A stretch of DNA of 64,000 nucleotides from Curtobacterium sp. PhB115 (GCF_003752025.1 NZ_RJKR01000005.1:1052491-1116490); one strand, 5' to 3'; shown: positions 33,998 to 44,702, numbered from the stretch's first letter. Program-made: numbers and translations. The notes: generated by a model from the sequence alone, not told the origin.

Positions 33998-35412
33998 GCG
34001 GCGGCTCCTGTCTCGGCCGAGGCCGGGCGCGGGATGAGGAAGGACGTGGCGAGTGCCGCACAGGTGATGACGGCTCCCAGCAGCATGGCACCGGAGTACC
34101 CGGCGGTGCCCGCGGACCCGCCGACCCCGAGGGCGATCTGGAGCGCCGGCAGCACGGCGAAGCTGACTCCGGCACCGAGGTTGAAGGCGCCCGCGTTCAG
34201 GCCGGGCAGGAAGCCGGGGTTCGACTCCGGCGAGAGCACGATGCCCAGGCCGTTCAGGATGATGTTCGCGATGCCCGCGTAGGTGATGCCGATCAGCACC
34301 GTCGCCGTGACGAGGACCGGCAGGGAGTGCACCCCGACGATCGCCATCAGGATCGTCGACACGATGCTGCCGATCAGGCCGAAGCGGAGCACGGCCCGGT
34401 ACCCGATCGTCGGCGCGAGGCGTCCCGCGAACGGACCGACGATCCAGCCGACCAGTGCGTACGGGGTGAGGAACACGAGCGAGGCCAGGTCGGGCTCCAT
34501 GCCGAAGCCGACGTCGCCGTTCTGCGCCAGGGAGGTGACCAGGCCGTTCACGACCGCGAAGACGCCTGTCATGGTGAGGAAGGTCGTCGCGAGCAGTGCC
34601 CACGTCGCGCGGCGCTTGAGGAACCGGGTCTCGACGAGGGGTTCCTTCACCCGCGACTCCACCGCCCAGAAGACCGCGAAGGCCGCGAGGGCGACGACGA
34701 TGCCCCCGATCACGAGCACCGGGTTGGCAGCGCCGAGCTTGCCGGCCTCGTTGAACGCGGTGAGCAGTGCGCCGACGCTCACCACGAGCGGGACCACGCC
34801 GACCCAGTCCATCCGGGTGCCGGCGGACGGCTTCGACTCGACGCCCCACAGCGCGACGAGTGCCAGGGCGATCACGGTGACGACGGCGATCACCCAGAAG
34901 ATGCCGCGGAAGCCGAAGTTGGTGGCGATCCAGCCGCCGGCCAGCGCGTCGATGCCGGCGATGCCGCCGTTCACCGCGGTGAGCAGCCCGAGGGCGGCGC
35001 CGTAGCGCTTCGGGTCGGCGATCTCGTTGCGGAGCACGAGCAGGGAGATCGGCACGACCGGCCCGGTGACACCCTGGATGATGCGGCCGGTGAAGAGCAT
35101 CGGGACGTTCACGGCGAGCGCGGCGACGATGCTGCCGACGAGCATCACGGCGAGCATGCCGATCAGGACGCGCTTGCGGCCGACGATGTCAGACAGGCGC
35201 GGCAGGAACAGCGAGAACAGCGCGGCGAGCGTGAAGTACAGGGTCTGCGAGAGCCCGATCGTCGCGTCGTCGGTCTTGAGCTCCCGCGCCATGGTGACCA
35301 GGGCGGGGCTGAGCATGCTCGCGTTCAGCTGGAACGCGATGCAGGCGGCGAGGAGCGCGGCGGTCAGTGCGCCGATCGACTTCTTCGACATCGTCGTCGA
35401 GGTGGTGGTCAT
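33994..35412 (-). CDS. MFS transporter, probably nucleoside/ribose uptake
   Basis: A 472-residue major facilitator protein with 12-14 helices; the loop signature FLPRLSDIVGRKRVLIG is at about residues 67-83. It lies between nucleoside hydrolase (six bases downstream of that gene's stop) and ribokinase (four-base overlap), so import of nucleosides or ribose is a reasonable inference; the fold alone (DHA2-like) would fit an exporter. Confidence 0.88.
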   Translation of the reverse strand: MTTTSTTMSKKSIGALTAALLAACIAFQLNASMLSPALVTMARELKTDDATIGLSQTLYFTLAALFSLFLPRLSDIVGRKRVLIGMLAVMLVGSIVAALAVNVPMLFTGRIIQGVTGPVVPISLLVLRNEIADPKRYGAALGLLTAVNGGIAGIDALAGGWIATNFGFRGIFWVIAVVTVIALALVALWGVESKPSAGTRMDWVGVVPLVVSVGALLTAFNEAGKLGAANPVLVIGGIVVALAAFAVFWAVESRVKEPLVETRFLKRRATWALLATTFLTMTGVFAVVNGLVTSLAQNGDVGFGMEPDLASLVFLTPYALVGWIVGPFAGRLAPTIGYRAVLRFGLIGSIVSTILMAIVGVHSLPVLVTATVLIGITYAGIANIILNGLGIVLSPESNPGFLPGLNAGAFNLGAGVSFAVLPALQIALGVGGSAGTAGYSGAMLLGAVITCAALATSFLIPRPASAETGAAA

Positions 35413-35417
35413 GGCGG

Positions 35418-36431
35418 TCAGGCCTCCGGGGTGGTGGTGGCGCCGGTCTCGACGGCGACGGCGACGCCGCCCGGGGTCCAGCCGGTGTCGGGCGTCTCAC
35501 CGATGCGCTCGAGGGCATCGACGACGAGGTCCCAGAACCGGCCGTGGTCGAGCTCCATCGCGGCGCTCGTGCGGCAGTCCTCCGGCGCTGGCGCAAGGAA
35601 GTCGGCGACGGTCATGCCGAGGGTGTGGGTGCCCTGCGTCTCGACGTGGATCGGCACCTTGACGGCGCGGACGACGGTCGGGTCGATGACGTACGCGACG
35701 GCGCAGGGGTCGTGCACCGGCGGGGCGTCGAAGCCCTGCACGTCGCGGTAGGTCTGGCCGAAGAACTCGAGGAGCTCCCCGACGAACGCGGCGGGACCGG
35801 TGCCGATCGCGGCGATGCGCGCGGCGACCTCCGGGGTGGCGAGCGCCTGGTGGGTCAGGTCGAGGCCGACCATGACGACGTCCCACCCGGCCTCGAACAC
35901 GATCGAGGCAGCCTCGGGGTCGATGACGATGTTGAACTCGGCGACGGGGCTCCAGTTGCCGACGTGCACACCGCCGCCCATCAGCACGACCTGCTTGACG
36001 CGCTCGACGATGCGGGGCTCCTTGCGGGCGGCGAGCGCGATGTTCGTGAGACCGGCGGTGGGCACGATGGTGACGGTGCCGGGCTCGTGGGCCATGACGG
36101 TGTCGATGATGAGGTCGACCGCGTGCCGCTCGTCCAGGGCGAAGGACGGCTCCGGGAGCATGGTGCCGTCGAGGCCGCTCTCGCCGTGGATGTCCTCGGC
36201 CACCTCGATCTCGCGCAGCAGCGGTCGCTCGGCACCGGCGGCGAACGGCACACCGGTGATCCCGGCGATGCGGGCGACGGCGAGGGCGTTCCGGGTGACC
36301 TTCGGCAGGGTCTGGTTGCCGACCACGGTGGTCACGGCCAGGAGCTCGATGTCCGGGTTGCCGTGGGCCAGCAGCATCGCCACGGCGTCGTCGTGACCGG
36401 GGTCGCAGTCGAGGATGATCTTCTCGGGCAC
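35418..36431 (-). CDS. Nucleoside hydrolase (IunH family)
   Basis: A 337-residue inosine/uridine-preferring nucleoside hydrolase family protein, which splits ribonucleosides into base and ribose with Ca2+. The DCDPGHDDA metal motif is near the N-terminus; VLMGGGV and AEFNIVIDPEAA fit the active site, and HDPCAVAY supplies the late aspartate. The GTG at 36431 has GGAG 9 bases upstream; a second GTG at 36446 would add five residues. First gene of the operon controlled from two LacI-type operators. Confidence 0.9.
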   Translation of the reverse strand: MPEKIILDCDPGHDDAVAMLLAHGNPDIELLAVTTVVGNQTLPKVTRNALAVARIAGITGVPFAAGAERPLLREIEVAEDIHGESGLDGTMLPEPSFALDERHAVDLIIDTVMAHEPGTVTIVPTAGLTNIALAARKEPRIVERVKQVVLMGGGVHVGNWSPVAEFNIVIDPEAASIVFEAGWDVVMVGLDLTHQALATPEVAARIAAIGTGPAAFVGELLEFFGQTYRDVQGFDAPPVHDPCAVAYVIDPTVVRAVKVPIHVETQGTHTLGMTVADFLAPAPEDCRTSAAMELDHGRFWDLVVDALERIGETPDTGWTPGGVAVAVETGATTTPEA

Positions 36432-36519
36432 GCGGGGGCGCTCCACTTCTTCGGGGAATCGGGGTCGGGGCTCGACGTGGTGGGGATCCGCGGACCGGCA
36501 GAACGTCGGTCAGCAGCGC

Positions 36520-36557
36520 GTCAAGCGTTTGACATGCAAACACGTCAAGCGTTTGAC
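36520..36557. promoter_or_regulatory. Two identical LacI-type operators GTCAAGCGTTTGAC
   Basis: The near-palindrome GTCAAGCGTTTGAC occurs at 36520-36533 and 36544-36557, centres 24 bp apart, between the divergent nucleoside hydrolase operon and LacI gene. The central CG and TCAA-TTGA arms are typical LacI-family half sites. Confidence 0.88.
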
Positions 36558-36601
36558 GTCAAGTCGCCACCGGAGGCAGCCGGCCCGAGGATCTCGCTCG
36601 G

Positions 36602-36607
36602 TAGCAT
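36602..36607 (+). promoter_or_regulatory. -10 box TAGCAT for leaderless LacI gene
   Basis: TAGCAT is followed by CGACGC and the GTG at 36614. Confidence 0.5.
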
Positions 36608-36613
36608 CGACGC

Positions 36614-37612
36614 GTGCCATCCTCCGCCGCCGCCGGCCGTCGCGTCACCGCCGCGATGGTCGCCGAGCGCGCGGGGACGAGCATCGCCACGGTCTCGCTC
36701 GTCGTGAACGGCAAGGACCGCGGCCGGGTGTCCGTGCCGATCGCCACTCGCGTGCGGGACGCCGTCGACGAGCTCGGCTACGTCGTCGACCACGCGGCCA
36801 GCTCGCTCGCGCGGGGCAGCGGTGACCTCGTCGTGCTCATCGCCCCCGACCTGTCGAACCCGTTCTTCGCCGAGGTCATCCGCGGTGTCCGCGACACCAT
36901 CGGCGACCGCTTCCAACTCGTGCTCTCGGTCACCGAGCGGGGCGCACAGCCCGTCGCCGCCGACGTCCGACGCTTCGAACGCCTCCGGCCCGCCGGCATC
37001 CTCGTCGACGCCCCGGCCGCTGGGGAACCGATGTCGGCGAGCGTCCCGGTGGTGCTCCTCGACGCTCCGGGAGGCTCCGAGGCCGTCAACTACGACCTCT
37101 CCCCCGGTGTGCACGACCTCGTCACGCACCTGCACGCCCAGGGACACCGGCACGTCGCGTACTTCGACGGGACCTCGCGGGCGGCGACGTTCGGCGTCCG
37201 CCGCGAGCGCTTCGAGGCCGAGTGCGCCGCCGCCGGCATCACCGTGTCCGAGGTCACCGCCCGCGCGGACCTCACCGTCGAGGCAGCGGCCTCGGCCACC
37301 GAGCACGTCATCGAAGCGTGGCAGGACGACGACGTCACCGCGGTCGTCGCAGCCGCCGACACCCTCGCCTACGGGGTCTTGCGGGTCGCGGGCGCCCTCG
37401 GCATCGCGGTCCCCGGGGACCTGGCGGTCGCCGGCTTCGACGACCTGCCGTCCTCGTCGGTCACCGCACCGGCACTGACGAGCGTCGCCCTGCCCGGCGC
37501 CGACCTCGGACGCGCGGCCGCGGAGCGCCTGCTCGCGACCCTCGACGGCACGGCCCCGGAGCCGATCGGCTTGCCGGCACGGCTCGTCCGGCGCGCGAGC
37601 ACGGGCGCGTAG
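36614..37612 (+). CDS. LacI-family transcriptional regulator
   Basis: A 332-residue LacI regulator. The helix-turn-helix VTAAMVAERAGTSIATVSLVVNGK (about residues 11-34) and hinge helix YVVDHAASSLARG are followed by a periplasmic-binding-like domain (VVLIAPDLSNPFFAEVIRGV; VAGFDDLPSSSVTAPALTSVALP). It starts with GTG. It likely represses the divergent nucleoside hydrolase-MFS-ribokinase operon by binding the two operators and is released by ribose or a nucleoside. Confidence 0.92.
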   Translation: MPSSAAAGRRVTAAMVAERAGTSIATVSLVVNGKDRGRVSVPIATRVRDAVDELGYVVDHAASSLARGSGDLVVLIAPDLSNPFFAEVIRGVRDTIGDRFQLVLSVTERGAQPVAADVRRFERLRPAGILVDAPAAGEPMSASVPVVLLDAPGGSEAVNYDLSPGVHDLVTHLHAQGHRHVAYFDGTSRAATFGVRRERFEAECAAAGITVSEVTARADLTVEAAASATEHVIEAWQDDDVTAVVAAADTLAYGVLRVAGALGIAVPGDLAVAGFDDLPSSSVTAPALTSVALPGADLGRAAAERLLATLDGTAPEPIGLPARLVRRASTGA

Positions 37613-37628
37613 CGCGGCCGCCACCAGG

Positions 37629-37688
37629 TTTCGCGCTGAGCGACAGTTCACGCGCTCGCGAGCGCGTGAACTGTCGCTCAGCCCGAAA
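37629..37688. repeat. Dispersed palindrome, GCGACA-TTCACG family, copy 2 (60 bp, nearly perfect)
   Basis: Two 30-base arms (37629-37658, 37659-37688) pair with one mismatch and no loop. It is the best-preserved member of the family and lies 17 bases after the LacI stop. Confidence 0.85.
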
Positions 37689-37750
37689 AGTAGGGCGCGC
37701 GGCGTCGGCCGAAACGTCGGCGCGACCACGGCGGTCGGCGCGACCACGAA

Positions 37751-37794
37751 CGGCCGGGAGGCGCGGTGCCAGCTGGCACCGCGCCTCCCGGCCG
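37751..37794. terminator. Perfect 44-bp palindrome, GGGAGGCGCGG family
   Basis: Arms 37751-37772 and 37773-37794 match exactly with no loop, between the convergent LacI and DHA2 exporter genes. Confidence 0.75.
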
Positions 37795-37831
37795 TCACGC
37801 CGTCGTGTCCGGAGCACGCCCCGCTCTCCGC

Positions 37832-40218
<2,387 letters not shown>

Positions 40219-40232
40219 ACGGGGTGGGGCTG

Positions 40233-40715
40233 CTAGAGCGCCTTCTCGAAGCAGAACGACCACGGCAACGTCGCCACGTACGGCTCGTACACCGGGATCG
40301 GGGTCCACCCGGTCTTCTCGTACAGGGCGACGGCGTCGGGCTGCTTGTCACCCGTCTGCAGGATCAGCCGGGGCGCGCCGAGCTCACGACCGATGCGCTC
40401 GCACTCGTCGAGCAGCGCGGTGGCCGCCCCCTTGCCGCGCGCCGACGTCAGCACGATCAGGCGCTTCAGCTCGACCTCGTCGCCGAGGCGCCGGACGGCG
40501 ATGTGCCCGACGGCCTCGCCGGACTCGTCGACGGCGAGCACGGAGGTGACGATCGTCGACGGGTCGACGGACAGCGCACGGTTCCGCTCCGCCGTGATCG
40601 CCGGGTCCTCGTCGCCGATGGACGAGCCGTAGCGTTCGTGCATCTCGTCGTCCATGCGGGCGCGGAGCACCACGCCACGGGGGTCGTCCCAGGACACGCG
40701 TTCGATCGTGATCAC
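40233..40715 (-). CDS. GNAT-family N-acetyltransferase
   Basis: A 160-residue GNAT enzyme. The acetyl-CoA loop is LIVLTSARGKGAATALLDECE (about residues 88-108, with R-x-x-G-x-A), followed by LILQTGDKQPDAVALYEKTGWTPIP. Preceding IAVRRLGDEVELKRL forms strand 4. GTG start at 40715. Substrate unknown. Confidence 0.85.
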   Translation of the reverse strand: MITIERVSWDDPRGVVLRARMDDEMHERYGSSIGDEDPAITAERNRALSVDPSTIVTSVLAVDESGEAVGHIAVRRLGDEVELKRLIVLTSARGKGAATALLDECERIGRELGAPRLILQTGDKQPDAVALYEKTGWTPIPVYEPYVATLPWSFCFEKAL

Positions 40716-40779
40716 GATGGTCGATCCTGGCACGGACCGCCGACGACCGGCGAACGCGCGGCCGTCGGTCGACAGTGCA

Positions 40780-41463
40780 TCAGCCCCGCAGTGCTGCGAT
40801 CGCGCCGTCACCCGCACGCAGCGCGGCGAGCACGGCCGCCGCGTCGTCGTGGACCTCGGCCGCACCGGCGCCACGGAGTTCGTCCCCGCCGATCCCGCCG
40901 GTCATCACCGCCACGCACGGCACGCCGACCCGACCGGCGGACTCCACGTCCCACATCGCATCGCCGACCATCACGGCGGCACCGGCGGTGACCCCTGCTC
41001 GGTCGAGTGCGACCTGGATGATCCCGGGGTCCGGCTTCGCCTGCTCCACGTCCTCGGAGCTCGTCACCGCGGTGAGCCACTCCTCGGCGTCGAGCAGTTC
41101 GCGCAGCCGCGCCAGTTCGTTCTCCGGCGCACTCGTCGCCAGGACCACGGCATGCCCCGCCTCGGCGACCACCCGGAGCAGGTCACGGGCGCCGGGCAGC
41201 AGTCGCAGCAAGGGCATCTGCTCGGCGTAGTACGCCGTGTGGAACTGCTTGACGGTGTCGCGCGTCTCGTCGGAGGCGTCCGGCAGCAGCGTCTCGAGCA
41301 GCTTCGACGAGTCCATGCCGATCGCACGGTGGATCCGCCAGGCGTCGACGGACTCGCCCGCGGCGCGGGCAGCGCGCCACCAGGCGTCGATGTGGGCGTA
41401 GTTCGAGTCGACGAGCGTGCCGTCGATGTCGAAGAGGACTGCGGTCGAGGGAGCGTCGGACAT
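40780..41463 (-). CDS. HAD-superfamily phosphatase (phosphoglycolate phosphatase-like)
   Basis: A 227-residue HAD hydrolase. Motif I is VLFDIDGTLVDSNYAH (about residues 9-24), motif II VLATSAPENE, motif III lysine in VEQAKPDPGII and motif IV VGDAMWDVESA. The helical cap between motifs I and II is the C1 type of phosphoglycolate and beta-phosphoglucomutase-like enzymes. Exact substrate unclear. Confidence 0.88.
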   Translation of the reverse strand: MSDAPSTAVLFDIDGTLVDSNYAHIDAWWRAARAAGESVDAWRIHRAIGMDSSKLLETLLPDASDETRDTVKQFHTAYYAEQMPLLRLLPGARDLLRVVAEAGHAVVLATSAPENELARLRELLDAEEWLTAVTSSEDVEQAKPDPGIIQVALDRAGVTAGAAVMVGDAMWDVESAGRVGVPCVAVMTGGIGGDELRGAGAAEVHDDAAAVLAALRAGDGAIAALRG

Positions 41464-41478
41464 CCCTCCATGCTGCCC

Positions 41479-41499
41479 GGGAGGCGCGGATCGCCTCCC
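41479..41499 (-). terminator. Short GGGAGGCG hairpin after the MBL gene
   Basis: Arms 41479-41486 and 41492-41499 pair perfectly, 20 bases past the MBL-fold stop codon. Confidence 0.6.
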
Positions 41500-41518
41500 A
41501 GGAGCACGGTCGCGTCCG

Positions 41519-42160
41519 TCAGACGGTGACGCGCTCACCCGCCTGGAGGATCGTGGTCGGCACGCCGCCGAGACCGTCGGTCCCGAGCATGCGGACGTTC
41601 ATCTGCTGTCCAGCATCGCTCAGCAGGAGCTCGTGGATCTGGATCGCGCGCTCCGGCGCGACCTCGCGGACGTAGTCGACGGCAGCGGCGGTGTGCACCC
41701 ACGGGCCGCTCGTGGGGATGAGCAGCGTGCCGACCGGGACCCCCGGCACGAGGTAGGCGTCGCCCGGGTGGAAGACGGCACCGTTGACCAGGTAGCCGAC
41801 GTTCGCGATCGTCGGGATGTCGCGGTGGATGACGGCGTGCTGCTCACCGAAGACCTGCACGGAGAACGGCCCGACCTCGAACGCGTCGCCGGCACGGACC
41901 GCAGCGACGCGGCCGTCGTGGTCACCCAGCTGCTCGACGATCGCCGCCGGCCCGCGGACCACGAGCGACGGGTTCGCGTCGAGCCCGGCACGGACGGCGT
42001 CGACGTCGAAGTGGTCGGCGTGCTCGTGGGTGATGAGGACCGCGGCGGCAGCGCCGGCCAGGTCGGCGGCCTTGGGCGTGAAGGTACCCGGGTCGATGAC
42101 GAGGGTGGCGCCGTCCTGCTCGAGGACGACGGTGGCGTGGTTGTACTTCGTCAGCTCCAT
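41519..42160 (-). CDS. Metallo-beta-lactamase-fold hydrolase (UlaG-like)
   Basis: A 213-residue MBL-fold protein. It begins MELTKYNHATVVLEQDGATLVIDPGTF; the zinc motif THEHADHFD is at about residues 43-51 and later FGEQHAVIH, FHPGDAYLVP give further ligands, fitting the UlaG/RNase-Z-like small branch. TAGTCT 7 bases before the ATG overlaps a palindromic operator, so the MarR protein encoded upstream on the same strand probably represses it. Confidence 0.88.
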   Translation of the reverse strand: MELTKYNHATVVLEQDGATLVIDPGTFTPKAADLAGAAAAVLITHEHADHFDVDAVRAGLDANPSLVVRGPAAIVEQLGDHDGRVAAVRAGDAFEVGPFSVQVFGEQHAVIHRDIPTIANVGYLVNGAVFHPGDAYLVPGVPVGTLLIPTSGPWVHTAAAVDYVREVAPERAIQIHELLLSDAGQQMNVRMLGTDGLGGVPTTILQAGERVTV

Positions 42161-42167
42161 GCCCGAA

Positions 42168-42173
42168 AGACTA
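42168..42173 (-). promoter_or_regulatory. -10 box TAGTCT for the MBL gene, overlapping operator
   Basis: Minus-strand TAGTCT ends 7 bases before the ATG at 42160; its first bases lie within the 42171-42187 palindrome. Confidence 0.5.
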
Positions 42174-42187
42174 CAACACTGTTGTAG
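42171..42187. promoter_or_regulatory. MarR-type operator CTACAACACTGTTGTAG
   Basis: A perfect 17-bp palindrome (8+1+8) between the MarR gene and the MBL-fold gene. AT-rich ACAAC/GTTGT arms stand out against the GC-rich background and resemble MarR/OhrR-family sites. Confidence 0.8.
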
Positions 42188-42218
42188 GTATTGCCCGGGG
42201 AGGAGGGTGAGGGATCGT

Positions 42219-42644
42219 TCAGTCGGCGCGCCGGGCGATGCGCTCGAACAACTCCGGCATCCGCTCGAGCAGCGCACGTTCCTCGTCGTCGAGTTCCTCG
42301 CGGAGAGCCGTCGCCAACCAGTCGGCACGGGCGTTCATGTCCCGCTGCAGGGCAACCCGGCCGGCCGCCGAGATCCCGATCACGGACACGCGGCGATCGG
42401 ACTCGGAGACGGTCCGCTCGACGTAGCCGAGGTCGGCGAGCTCACCGACGGTGCGCGACTGCCCCTGGTGCTTCACGCCGCGACGACGGGCGAGTTCCGC
42501 GATCGTCATCGGGCCCTCGCGGTGCAGGAACCCGAGCGTGGTCTGGTGTGTGGCCGGCAGGGCGTCCGCCTCACGGCGGGCCGCGCGGACCACGCGTCCG
42601 ATGGACTGCCGCAGCGCTGCGGCGAGCTCGTCGATCGGGTCCAT
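42219..42644 (-). CDS. MarR-family transcriptional regulator
   Basis: A 141-residue winged-helix protein: MTIAELARRRGVKHQGQSRTVGELADLGYVERTVSESDRRVSVI carries the recognition helix and wing (about residues 45-92). Start at ATG 42644, leaderless-type TAGCGT box. It is 58 bases upstream of the MBL-fold gene on the same strand, with a perfect palindrome in between that it likely binds. Confidence 0.88.
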   Translation of the reverse strand: MDPIDELAAALRQSIGRVVRAARREADALPATHQTTLGFLHREGPMTIAELARRRGVKHQGQSRTVGELADLGYVERTVSESDRRVSVIGISAAGRVALQRDMNARADWLATALREELDDEERALLERMPELFERIARRAD

Positions 42645-42651
42645 GCCCGGA

Positions 42652-42657
42652 ACGCTA
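42652..42657 (-). promoter_or_regulatory. -10 box TAGCGT for leaderless MarR gene
   Basis: Minus-strand TAGCGT is 7 bases from the ATG at 42644. Confidence 0.5.
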
Positions 42658-42664
42658 CCGCCTG

Positions 42665-42710
42665 ACGGCCTGGAGGCCCGTGGCGGCGTCGCCACGGGCC
42701 TCCAGGCCGT
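42665..42710. terminator. Perfect 21-bp hairpin terminator (GGAGGCCCG family)
   Basis: Arms 42665-42685 and 42690-42710 are exact complements with loop GCGT, 13 bases after the DUF3618 stop on the minus strand. Confidence 0.85.
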
Positions 42711-42722
42711 TCCGGGGTTGCG

Positions 42723-43295
42723 TCAGCTGCTGCGCACGTCGTCCGCAACGCCCTTCGCGTGGTCCTGCACGTCGGACGCGGCGCCCTGCGCCTCGTCCTT
42801 GACGGTCTGGGCCGCGTCCTGCGCCGTCCCCTTCAGGTCCTGCGCATGCTCCTTCGCGGCGTCGCCGAGCTTCGACCCGACGTCCTTCGCCTGCTCCTTG
42901 ACTTCCTCGACGAGCGGAGCCGCCTTGTCCTTCAGTTCACCGGCGAGCTCCTCCTCCTTGGTCGACGTCGGGATCAGCGAGGAGACAAGCCAGCCGGCAC
43001 CGAACGCGATGAGTCCGACGGCGAGCGGGTTGCCCTTCGCCTTCTCGACACCGCGCTGCGCGACGTCCTTCGCTTGGTCGGTCGCGCCGGACGTCGTGCC
43101 GGACGCGCTGGACCGGGCCGAGTCGGCCGCGCCCATCACGGAGTCGCGGACCCCCTGGAACCGGCTCTTCACCTTCTCGGTCTGGCGGTGCGCGATCGAC
43201 GACGGGCTGACCTTGTCGGCGAGTGCGTCGACGTCGGAGCCGAGTTCGCCGCGGGTGCGCTCGATGTCGGCGCGGATCTCGTCTGGGGTGCTCAT
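42723..43295 (-). CDS. DUF3618 domain envelope protein
   Basis: A 190-residue protein. The first 45 residues (MSTPDEIRADIERTRGELGS then DVDALADKVSPSSIAHRQ) are the DUF3618 signature. One hydrophobic helix (PLAVGLIAFGAGWLVSSLI, about 88-106) follows, then a long Ala/Lys/Asp amphipathic region with 11-residue periodicity (AKDVGSKLGDAAKEHAQDLKG), similar to LEA-type stress proteins. Last gene of a three-gene operon with four-base overlaps. Confidence 0.88.
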   Translation of the reverse strand: MSTPDEIRADIERTRGELGSDVDALADKVSPSSIAHRQTEKVKSRFQGVRDSVMGAADSARSSASGTTSGATDQAKDVAQRGVEKAKGNPLAVGLIAFGAGWLVSSLIPTSTKEEELAGELKDKAAPLVEEVKEQAKDVGSKLGDAAKEHAQDLKGTAQDAAQTVKDEAQGAASDVQDHAKGVADDVRSS

Positions 43296-43735
43296 GGCTT
43301 CCTCCCGGTGGTGGGCTTGAGTGTCTCGGGGACTTCCTTGGCGGTCTCGATCGTCTGCGGGGCGCCCTTGATCTCCTTCATCTCCTTGCGCCCGCGGAGT
43401 GCGAGGACCGCGGCGACGATCGCGTACACGACCGCGATGATGAGTGCCGACCACGCGTTGCCGACGAGGTGACCGAGACCCCACCAGGCGGCGATCGACA
43501 GGAACAGCAGGGCGAAGAGCGCGGTGAGACCGGCTCCGCCGAACATCCCACCGGCCTTGCCCGCCTTCTTCGCGGACTCGGTGAGCTCGGCCTTCGCCAG
43601 GGCGACCTCCTGCCGGAACAGGCTCGACAGGTCCTTCGACACGTCGGAGAGCAGTTCGCCGAGCGGGGTCGTGGCGGCGCGTTCCCCCGGCGTCGGTTCA
43701 CCGGTGGGCACGGCGCCCGGAGCGGTGTGGCTCAT
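43292..43735 (-). CDS. Phage-holin-like DUF1469 family protein
   Basis: A 147-residue protein with the DUF1469 (Phage_holin_3_6) pattern: an amphipathic SDVSKDLSSLFRQEVALAKAELTESAKKAG helix (about residues 30-60), two membrane helices (LTALFALLFLSIAAWWGL and ALIIAVVYAIVAAVLAL) and a charged tail. Despite the family name, such proteins are chromosomal envelope proteins in actinobacteria; no phage genes are nearby. It overlaps both neighbours by four bases. Confidence 0.88.
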   Translation of the reverse strand: MSHTAPGAVPTGEPTPGERAATTPLGELLSDVSKDLSSLFRQEVALAKAELTESAKKAGKAGGMFGGAGLTALFALLFLSIAAWWGLGHLVGNAWSALIIAVVYAIVAAVLALRGRKEMKEIKGAPQTIETAKEVPETLKPTTGRKP

Positions 43736-44556
43736 ACGCCGCTCCCGGTACCGGTCGTGCCCGTCGCGCCGTCGTCGGCTTCCTTCTCGTGCTTGACCTC
43801 GGTCGCGAGCGCCTTCGCGAGCCGCCCGGCCAACAATCCGGCACCGGCCGCGACCGCGATGAACGTGCCTGGACGCTTGGCAGCGAAGTGCTTCACTTCG
43901 TCCAGGAGGGAACCCGGGTCGCGGTTCTCGAGGAACCCGGCAGCGGAGGTCGCACGGCTCGACAGGTCGCGGACGACCTTCGACGCCACGCCCTGCTCGT
44001 CGTCGTTCTCGGCCATGCGTCCGAGCTGCTCGCCGATGCTCCGGAGTCCACCGGCGGCGCGCTGCTGCTGGTCTGCGGCCTGCTCCTTGAGCGTCTCGGT
44101 CGCCTGGCCGTAGAGCTGCTTGGTGTGGTCGGTCGCCTCGGAGGCCACGTTCGACGCCTGCTCCTTCGCGGTGCCGGCGACGTTCGCTGCCTTGTCCTTC
44201 GCATCACCGGCGACGTCCTGCGCGGCACCCTTCGCGGCGTCGGCCTTGCCGGAGCCACCGCCGTTCGGGGCCGACCCTGTCGGAGGCAGGGTCGTCGGGG
44301 TGGCGGTCGTCGGGGTGGCGGGGAGCTGTTCGTCCGCAGGGACGGCGTCGAGGTCCGGGTCGAAGGGCACCTCGGCCGCGTGCTCGCCGTACGGGTCGTA
44401 CGTCTGCGCCGTGTCCGGGTCCGCGGGTCGCGGCGCGGGCGTCCCGCTGGCGAACGACGGCACGGTGACGCCAGGGTGTACCTGATTGCCCTCGGACGCT
44501 GCGGTGCGGTCGTGGATGGGGGTCCCGGAGTCGTTCCCGGGTGGGTTCGTGGTCAT
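43732..44556 (-). CDS. Ala-rich envelope-associated protein
   Basis: A 274-residue protein. The N-terminal 100 residues are Pro/Thr/Asp-rich and disordered; about 105-175 is a long amphipathic Ala/Asp/Lys region (KGAAQDVAGDAKDKAANVAG); then LRSIGEQLGRMAENDD, SSRATSAAGFLENRDPGSLLDEVKHFAAKRPGTFIAVAAGAGLLAGRLAKAL, a single membrane helix. First gene of the operon with the holin-like and DUF3618 genes, which share the amphipathic-plus-one-helix style, suggesting a membrane-shaping complex. Confidence 0.78.
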   Translation of the reverse strand: MTTNPPGNDSGTPIHDRTAASEGNQVHPGVTVPSFASGTPAPRPADPDTAQTYDPYGEHAAEVPFDPDLDAVPADEQLPATPTTATPTTLPPTGSAPNGGGSGKADAAKGAAQDVAGDAKDKAANVAGTAKEQASNVASEATDHTKQLYGQATETLKEQAADQQQRAAGGLRSIGEQLGRMAENDDEQGVASKVVRDLSSRATSAAGFLENRDPGSLLDEVKHFAAKRPGTFIAVAAGAGLLAGRLAKALATEVKHEKEADDGATGTTGTGSGV

Positions 44557-44702
44557 GGTCGGCCTTCCGGTTGTCGCCGTCGCTGGCCCTGCACCCGCGG
44601 CGTGCCAGTCGACCGTGCGCGCTGCTCACTGGCACCGGGCCCAGGAACGACCCGCAATGCGGACCGCACGTCCACCCAGCGCACATCCGGTTGGATCAGA
44701 GG

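Noticed and set aside
33994..35412. Multidrug exporter role for the MFS gene in the ribokinase operon
   Set aside because: The fold allows it, but tight coupling to nucleoside hydrolase and ribokinase makes uptake of nucleosides or ribose the better reading.
43292..43735. Prophage signal from a holin-like gene
   Set aside because: DUF1469 proteins are common chromosomal membrane proteins in actinobacteria and no capsid, tail, integrase or lysin genes are near.
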